Below are positions 61,200 through 64,000 of a stretch of 64,000 bases of DNA, one piece after another. A program made the position numbers and the translations under genes. Position 1 is the stretch's first letter. Each line of letters opens with the position of its first letter. The notes under the pieces are model-generated. The model made no database searches, was not told the DNA's origin, and worked only from the letters and a program-made list of their open reading frames with translations. The stretch comes from Endozoicomonas acroporae (GTDB lineage: Bacteria; Pseudomonadota; Gammaproteobacteria; Pseudomonadales; Endozoicomonadaceae), in the NCBI RefSeq assembly GCF_002864045.1, contig NZ_PJPV01000050.1, positions 30,219 to 94,218 on the forward strand, in the 5' to 3' direction.

Positions 61200-62570
61200 A
61201 TGACACCTTCAGGAGTTCAATGCTTTTGTAATGACCTTTTATTCCCATCAAAGACCGAATTAAAACAGCATATAAAAGAAAAGCACCTGCTACCCGCATT
61301 TAGCAGTAAATCTGTTTCATTTTTTGAAAAAGACAGAGAAATCCCTCCCAGCTCAGACTCTTGGGAACAGGTAAACAGGCTTGAAATGGCTAAAAGAATA
61401 TGTATTGAATTAATGGATTCTGAGCCAAAAGATACTGACCTCTCCCTTGACCATATACGACGATGCACCCGCTTGATTCAAAGAGAAATCAGCACCATCA
61501 AATTAAAAAATAACTGCTCCTCTTATTCAAGTGGAATGAGAGCACTATCACGTAGACAAAACCCTGAAACTTTCAGTTTTTTAGAATTTTATTCGATTAA
61601 TATCCATGATGTTGTAGCAATTGCTTTTAATGGAAGTAGTATGCACTGTACTACAACCGCTTCTTCCGATATTGATTTATATATAATTACAAAAAACACC
61701 AGATCTGGTAAAAGTTTTTTCGACTTTAACTTGGATACAAAAAGATTATCAAAAAAATATCAGCCGGAAATTCGTGGTACGTGTCACAGGTTTGAAAAAA
61801 ATACAGAAAAAGATATCGATGCCATGATATGCTCTTTGCCTGTATTTATTTGGCAGTGCTTGAACTCCAACCCTGCTGCCCTGGATTTACTGCATATTAG
61901 TGACGAGTTGGTTTTATATGAGGGAAGTGACGGCTTTTTTTCAGAATTAAGAGAACATAAAGATGCATTTTACACAAAATTTTTACCCTACACTGGATTT
62001 GCAAAAGACCGAATTAGAAAACTGAAAGCTGTCAATCCTGAAGAATTGATCCCCGATAAAGAACGACTGGATCGGTTATCTGATCTTATTAAAACACTAA
62101 AAATGAACATTGCTGATAGACTTGAAGATATTTTGGAAAACGTCGACGACTTTGATGAATTAATTGCCCGTAACACTGATAAAAGCCTGATCTATTCAAT
62201 AGCAGGTTTACAATTTGATGCAGGAATTAAAGTCAAAAGGGTCATCAGACCATTAGAAAACCAGTTAAAAAAGATTAAAGAGGGTGCAACAAATAATAAA
62301 AAGTTATCGACAGTTATCCGTCTGATAACTCAGATCAAAGAGCTATATACTAATGGTCATTTTGAATACCCACTACCAAACAGTACTCTTATGATGAACT
62401 TAAAATCAGAAGCAAGCAGTGATGAAGATACTAAAAAAGTGGATGAGATGATAAATGAATTCCTGGCCCAACATAAAGAATGGTCAAAGAACAGTAGATT
62501 TGCAGATAGAGTGGATAAGGACTTCTGGAAGACATGGCTAGAGGAAAAAAGTATTGATGAAGAAAGATAA
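61200..62570 (+). CDS. C2H2-like zinc finger fused to a nucleotidyltransferase-like domain
   Basis: 456 residues, ATG preceded by GGAGG at 9 bases. Residues 8-29 read CFCNDLLFPSKTELKQHIKEKH: Cys8, Cys10, His24, His29, close to a eukaryotic C2H2 finger except for Cys-x1-Cys spacing. Residues 135-210 resemble the nucleotidyltransferase fold: NGSSMHCTTTASSDIDLYII (G145-S146; Asp157 and Asp159) with a third acidic site near KDIDAMI (Asp205/207). The rest is helical with no known family. There is no signal peptide. A host-directed effector or a tRNA/RNA modifying enzyme are both possible. Confidence 0.65.
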   Translation: MTPSGVQCFCNDLLFPSKTELKQHIKEKHLLPAFSSKSVSFFEKDREIPPSSDSWEQVNRLEMAKRICIELMDSEPKDTDLSLDHIRRCTRLIQREISTIKLKNNCSSYSSGMRALSRRQNPETFSFLEFYSINIHDVVAIAFNGSSMHCTTTASSDIDLYIITKNTRSGKSFFDFNLDTKRLSKKYQPEIRGTCHRFEKNTEKDIDAMICSLPVFIWQCLNSNPAALDLLHISDELVLYEGSDGFFSELREHKDAFYTKFLPYTGFAKDRIRKLKAVNPEELIPDKERLDRLSDLIKTLKMNIADRLEDILENVDDFDELIARNTDKSLIYSIAGLQFDAGIKVKRVIRPLENQLKKIKEGATNNKKLSTVIRLITQIKELYTNGHFEYPLPNSTLMMNLKSEASSDEDTKKVDEMINEFLAQHKEWSKNSRFADRVDKDFWKTWLEEKSIDEER

Positions 62571-62644
62571 GCAATAGCCAGCACAACAGTGACAACGTTT
62601 ACGAAACACTTGGGGTAATTTGGGCGTGTTAGAAAAAATCCCGG

Positions 62645-63877
62645 TTAACCCTGATCACATATATAAACATCACCCGTATTACTTTCACAATTTAACACCT
62701 GACGTCCCCAATGAACATATTGATTCTGAACATTTACAACACTATCCCCAAAATTAGTTCTTCCACATGCATTAACAAGCAAGCTATCGACTTTAACATT
62801 TATATCTCCCATATTGGTATGAAGCCTTCCTCCGGATTTAATTCTGTAGCTACGATGGGTAATAATATCTCCCATATTAGTATGTAATTGCATTCTGCCA
62901 ACAAATGACTCCGGGAGTCTCAGCTGAATATTTTCATTACAATGGAGGCTAAGATTATTATTCCTGAGATTTGGCGCTCTGGATGATGTAACTGACACCT
63001 GATGCCGGTTTACGGCACTTTGTCCTTTGATGAGAATATCTCCCTGTCTGGTATGTATATCAATAAAATCAACATTTTCTTCTCTAAAATCATATTCCCT
63101 GACAGGGGTACTTCGACGACCCGGAGTTGTAATCGTTACATTGTGACCAGCTAAAACCTCATTATTACGAATAACAAGATTTGAACCCTGAATCTGTCTT
63201 CCATTAAGATTGATACCATCTCCGGCTACTACATGAAGAAGATTACCGGCTGATCGAAAGTTCATACCAATGTCAGGAAAAGAATTCACGGAGTACGAGC
63301 CTGAAGCTTGAAAGTTGAAGGTTCTATTGCCAAATGAAGAGGAAATATGACCCGATTCTGAAGATGACAAAGAATTTACATTGTCATAGTTTCCAGTATT
63401 CTCCACCCTTTCATTTTGCCTGACTGGCTCACGGGTTCTATCCGTACTTGGCGTGGCACTGGAATTAATCAGTTGTATCGCGTCATTCTGCGCCTTACTT
63501 TTATGCTTATCGATACTTGTTCCGGTAGATGGAACATCTTTAAAAAGGCTTACACTTTCCTCTATTTGATTATTAATTATACGGTCTTGACATTTTAAGT
63601 CATCTTGAATTGAGCCCTTAAACTCTAACCTGTGGATTGGACATTTTTTGGGATCAGGAAGTGACAGGTAGCAATCTGCACATAAAACTTTACCACAGCA
63701 ACGAGTAGACAGTGGTTTTTCAAATACATCCCTACATGCCAGGCATTCAAGCTTTGAAAGAAACTTTACAGCAGCAGCTTTTTCTGACCCATCTTCTGCA
63801 GATTGTAATGATTGTCGATTACCCTTTAACGACAAATAATCGATTGTTGTCGTCTGACTTGCACCGGCAATATTCAT
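62645..63877 (-). CDS. RING-like zinc finger protein with repetitive beta-rich tail
   Basis: 410 residues from ATG 63877 (GGAGA 5-6 bases upstream). The N-terminal ring LECLACRDVFEKPLSTRCC then LCADC and KKCPIH gives Cys45, Cys48, Cys60/61, Cys66, Cys69, Cys79 and His82. This is very like the RING finger of TRAF-type E3 ligases, though the usual fourth-ligand His is a Lys. A Ser/Asn-rich linker follows, then a beta-rich tail with repeated GDI units (LHTNMGDIITH; LHTNMGDINVK) that resembles DUF4097-type putative adhesin repeats. It could be a ubiquitin-ligase-like effector; no secretion signal is visible. Confidence 0.68.
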   Translation of the reverse strand: MNIAGASQTTTIDYLSLKGNRQSLQSAEDGSEKAAAVKFLSKLECLACRDVFEKPLSTRCCGKVLCADCYLSLPDPKKCPIHRLEFKGSIQDDLKCQDRIINNQIEESVSLFKDVPSTGTSIDKHKSKAQNDAIQLINSSATPSTDRTREPVRQNERVENTGNYDNVNSLSSSESGHISSSFGNRTFNFQASGSYSVNSFPDIGMNFRSAGNLLHVVAGDGINLNGRQIQGSNLVIRNNEVLAGHNVTITTPGRRSTPVREYDFREENVDFIDIHTRQGDILIKGQSAVNRHQVSVTSSRAPNLRNNNLSLHCNENIQLRLPESFVGRMQLHTNMGDIITHRSYRIKSGGRLHTNMGDINVKVDSLLVNACGRTNFGDSVVNVQNQYVHWGRQVLNCESNTGDVYICDQG

Positions 63878-64000
63878 AAAGTCTCCACATGTTATCTGCA
63901 TACAAAATAAACATAGAAAATAAAAATAGAAATGGAAAATATAAAAGACAGGGCATCAATATATTGTAACTATTCAGCACCCAGTAAAGGCATATTACTG

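Noticed and set aside
1..64000. CRISPR array
   Set aside because: The only regular direct repeats are the iterons, whose spacing of 22-32 bp between 20-bp units leaves almost no spacer, and no cas genes are present.
1..64000. Prophage
   Set aside because: No capsid, tail, terminase or lysis genes were seen; the large serine recombinase is accompanied by plasmid and mobilization genes instead.

Overview
The window looks like part of the chromosome of a marine gammaproteobacterium of the Oceanospirillales/Endozoicomonas kind. Three things suggest this. The housekeeping order (purN-purM / DUF2066 / hda / DUF748 / DUF2069 / arsC / yihY / tlpA-like / acyP / slt / proS / HIT / slyX / cold shock / HU / oprD-like / fmdB-aspS-yebC-ruvCAB) closely resembles, from memory, a Pseudomonas chromosomal neighbourhood. 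It is interspersed with host-interaction genes: an ankyrin protein, a RING-like protein, a C2H2-finger nucleotidyltransferase-like protein, and a type III secretion chaperone with its likely substrate. The host-type DNA has moderate GC content and is interrupted by one long AT-rich block. The genus is an inference.

Region 1 (1-30403) is the chromosomal backbone. It opens with a very large unknown protein that runs off the left edge. Then come the Holliday-junction genes ruvC-ruvA-ruvB, yebC, aspS and an FmdB zinc-ribbon gene, a two-gene type III secretion cassette, an OprD-like porin, an HU-like protein, a membrane-anchored cold-shock protein, slyX, HIT, proS, a lytic transglycosylase, acyP, a TlpA-like lipoprotein, YihY, arsC, DUF2069, a 164-bp palindromic repeat, DUF748, hda, an ankyrin protein, DUF2066, purM, purN and DUF3108. 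Good Rho-independent terminators separate many of these units.

Region 2 (about 30736-59096) is a 28.4-kb AT-rich mobile element inserted inside the chromosomal glyoxalase I gene (gloA). The gene is cut after codon 111, so metal ligands H5, E56 and H74 stay on the left and ligand E122 goes to the right. The two junctions share a 6-bp core (aatagc) flanked by inverted arms, as expected for a large serine recombinase. The recombinase gene lies at the right end. It overlaps a complete second gloA, carried by the element, in which the core sequence is altered. I read this as a target-and-replace arrangement: the element inactivates an enzyme gene on entry and supplies its own copy that is probably not cuttable. 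The element also carries a ParA partition pair with a TGCAA motif array, an IncQ-like replicon (RepA helicase, RepC initiator, six helically phased iterons), a MOBP relaxase with an LPD7-like tail and a MobC-like partner, an oriT-like structured region, a coupling protein, a lone DotA/TraY-family protein, a type II restriction-modification cassette with controller protein, a secreted HNH nuclease and many small unknown proteins. No complete type IV secretion machine is present, so it is probably a mobilizable plasmid-like element that uses a helper.

Region 3 (59097-64000) holds the severed gloA 3' end, a copy of the dispersed repeat, a second, diverged gloA 3' remnant (evidence of an older event at the same site), a lipoprotein, a MJ1255/VC2487-type glycosyltransferase, the C2H2-finger/nucleotidyltransferase-like protein, and the RING-like protein with a repetitive beta-rich tail.
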